DNA of 7,514 nt from Candidatus Thalassarchaeaceae archaeon. GTDB lineage: Archaea > Thermoplasmatota > Poseidoniia > Poseidoniales > Thalassarchaeaceae. The stretch covers positions 1,355 to 8,868 of the forward strand of contig DUIL01000105.1 of NCBI GenBank assembly GCA_013330385.1. Reading direction: 5' to 3'. Shown here piece by piece: positions 6,542-7,514 of the stretch; position 1 is the first letter of the stretch, and the number at the start of each line of letters is the position of its first letter. The notes under the pieces were generated by a model that was not told where the DNA came from, made no database searches, and saw only the letters and a program-made list of their open reading frames with translations. The position numbers and the translations under genes were made by a program.

Positions 6542-7117
6542 GTGCAGCGTCGAGCCACGACAACGATTCGCGTCGATGAAAGCATGGTTCTTCGACCGGC
6601 TCAGGTCATTCACTGCAATGCTCTAGTTGAGGCATTTATGGAGACTTGGCCAGAGGTAAGTCGGGCTATGCCGTGGATAATTCCAGATATGCCGATGGAG
6701 CCTCAGATAATCGATTTTCTTGAAGAAACAGAGAAAATGGGACGTACAGGATATCTTCACCATTGGGCGATTATTAGGCCATGGGATGATTCGTTAATCG
6801 GGCTAATTGGTTTTGACAAAGTCACACGATCAGCAGAGGCAGATTGGAATCTCGGTTATTGGATTAGAAGTTCCGAACAACGTCGAGGCCATGCACAGAA
6901 GGCTATTGATGCAGTTCTTGATTGGATGTCTCAGTCCGGAACAGTGGTGGTGGAGTTGAAGGTTGACCCACTGAACACAGCGGGGCTCAAGACTGTTAAT
7001 CGCACCGTGAGAAAATGGAAGGGAAGCCGTTGCGTAACCGGCGACTCTTCAATTACTGTATCTGGGACTAGAACCACTCACCAGTGTTATACCATTCCTA
7101 TTTCAGATAGAAATTGA
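6542..7117 (+). CDS. GNAT-family N-acetyltransferase, RimJ/RimL-like
   Basis: The 191-residue protein is predicted to transfer an acetyl group from acetyl-CoA to an amine of an unknown substrate. The RimJ/RimL-type layout is visible: an initial strand MVLRPA (15-20), the helix with WPEVSRAMPW (36-45), the central strands HHWAII and LIGLIGFD (about 73-92), NLGYWI (103-108) and the acetyl-CoA loop QRRGHA at 113-118 (Q/R-x-x-G-x-A). The expected end, DPLNTAG followed by a basic helix, is present, but the last 35 residues, from about 157, are less typical and end in a HQCYTIPI strand. The start is a GTG at 6542-6544 without a clear Shine-Dalgarno; an ATG at 6584 (residue 15) would remove residues that appear to belong to the first strand. 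It lies 47 nt after the SAP gene on the same strand, so co-transcription is possible. The 47-nt gap shows no convincing promoter or terminator. Confidence 0.85.
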   Translation: MQRRATTTIRVDESMVLRPAQVIHCNALVEAFMETWPEVSRAMPWIIPDMPMEPQIIDFLEETEKMGRTGYLHHWAIIRPWDDSLIGLIGFDKVTRSAEADWNLGYWIRSSEQRRGHAQKAIDAVLDWMSQSGTVVVELKVDPLNTAGLKTVNRTVRKWKGSRCVTGDSSITVSGTRTTHQCYTIPISDRN

Positions 7118-7123
7118 TCAGGA

Positions 7124-7514
7124 TTATTCTTCGATAACCCGTTCTATTCCTGCCATGTCCTGTAATCTGTTCCAGAAAGCAAGTCGGTCACCCTCTCCTA
7201 TCAAAATTGTTTCAGAGGGTGAACCATCTTTACCAAATTGCTTTGAGAACCTTCCTTCGCCTATTGCAAAGTCTCTGAACTTCAATTCTTGGAATTCACC
7301 ATTCTCATCACGGACACGATGCCAATCCTTGTTCGGACTTGGATTGCCACGCAAATCCCAACTATCCTTGAAGCGTGGACCCTTTCTTGGATCATAGATG
7401 AAAATAGGCCAAGTTCGTGTCTTCAATGCCATGTTACTACGCTCGTAACTGGCGTTGTCGGCAACTCCGTGCTCAGGTTGACAAGTCGTGTAGACGCTAA
7501 CTACAGCAGGACCT
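7124..7514 (-). CDS. Pyruvate/2-oxoacid:ferredoxin oxidoreductase, C-terminal end only (cut by the window edge)
   Basis: The minus-strand frame is open from the window edge (first full codon at 7513) to the TAA at 7124-7126, 129 residues. The ATG at 7432 is therefore internal. The visible part carries motifs of the C-terminal thiamine-diphosphate region of large, single-chain oxidoreductases: VYTTCQPEHGVADNASYERS, then ALKTRTWPIFIYDPRKG, a RGNPSPNKDW block and a GEGRFSKQF block, ending in a short helix (DRLAFWNRLQDMAGI). The enzyme oxidatively decarboxylates pyruvate or another 2-oxoacid to acyl-CoA using ferredoxin; substrate preference cannot be judged from this piece. Cofactor and iron-sulfur domains lie outside the window. 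It converges on the acetyltransferase with only 6 nt between the stop codons, so the two transcripts probably overlap at their 3' ends. The assignment rests on motif recognition from a small fragment. Confidence 0.8.
   Translation of the reverse strand, partial: GPAVVSVYTTCQPEHGVADNASYERSNMALKTRTWPIFIYDPRKGPRFKDSWDLRGNPSPNKDWHRVRDENGEFQELKFRDFAIGEGRFSKQFGKDGSPSETILIGEGDRLAFWNRLQDMAGIERVIEE

Noticed and set aside
7124..7432. A stand-alone 102-residue gene starting at the ATG at 7432
   Set aside because: The frame stays open to the window edge, and the upstream codons encode the CQPEHG motif of the same oxidoreductase, so the ATG is internal.

Overview
The window looks like a piece of an archaeal chromosome, most likely a marine euryarchaeon of the Marine Group II / Poseidoniales kind. 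The reasons are a type II (eukaryote/archaea-type) methionine aminopeptidase, a UPF1/IGHMBP2-like helicase, an acidic zinc-ribbon plus SAP-domain protein, Shine-Dalgarno sequences of the GAGGTGA type, compact gene packing and moderate GC. The lineage is an inference; no rRNA or other marker is present.

Layout. A 5'-truncated EamA/DMT-type membrane transporter runs in from the left edge (+). It is followed by a 218-nt gene-free stretch whose first half is GC-rich and rich in inverted repeats, possibly a structured RNA. A four-gene leftward (-) operon comes next. In transcription order it encodes a UPF1-like SF1 helicase, a small RDD-family membrane protein, a TsaC/Sua5-type threonylcarbamoyl-AMP synthase and a type II methionine aminopeptidase. 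Its genes are 8-10 nt apart or overlap, and each downstream gene has its own Shine-Dalgarno. A divergent promoter region of about 137 nt separates this operon from a rightward 440-residue zinc-ribbon/SAP/proline-rich protein, which is followed by a GNAT acetyltransferase (+). At the right edge is the C-terminal end of a large pyruvate/2-oxoacid:ferredoxin oxidoreductase on the minus strand. It converges on the acetyltransferase with a 6-nt gap and is cut by the window end.

How the genes work together. TsaC (tRNA t6A modification) and MetAP (N-terminal Met removal) both serve translation and are translationally overlapped. The helicase and the SAP protein are plausibly nucleic-acid-associated and are transcribed divergently from one shared region. 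The remaining genes (transporter, acetyltransferase, oxidoreductase) look like ordinary metabolic or housekeeping genes. I see no mobile element, CRISPR array, tRNA or rRNA. The least explained items are the structured 699-820 segment and the zinc-ribbon/SAP protein.
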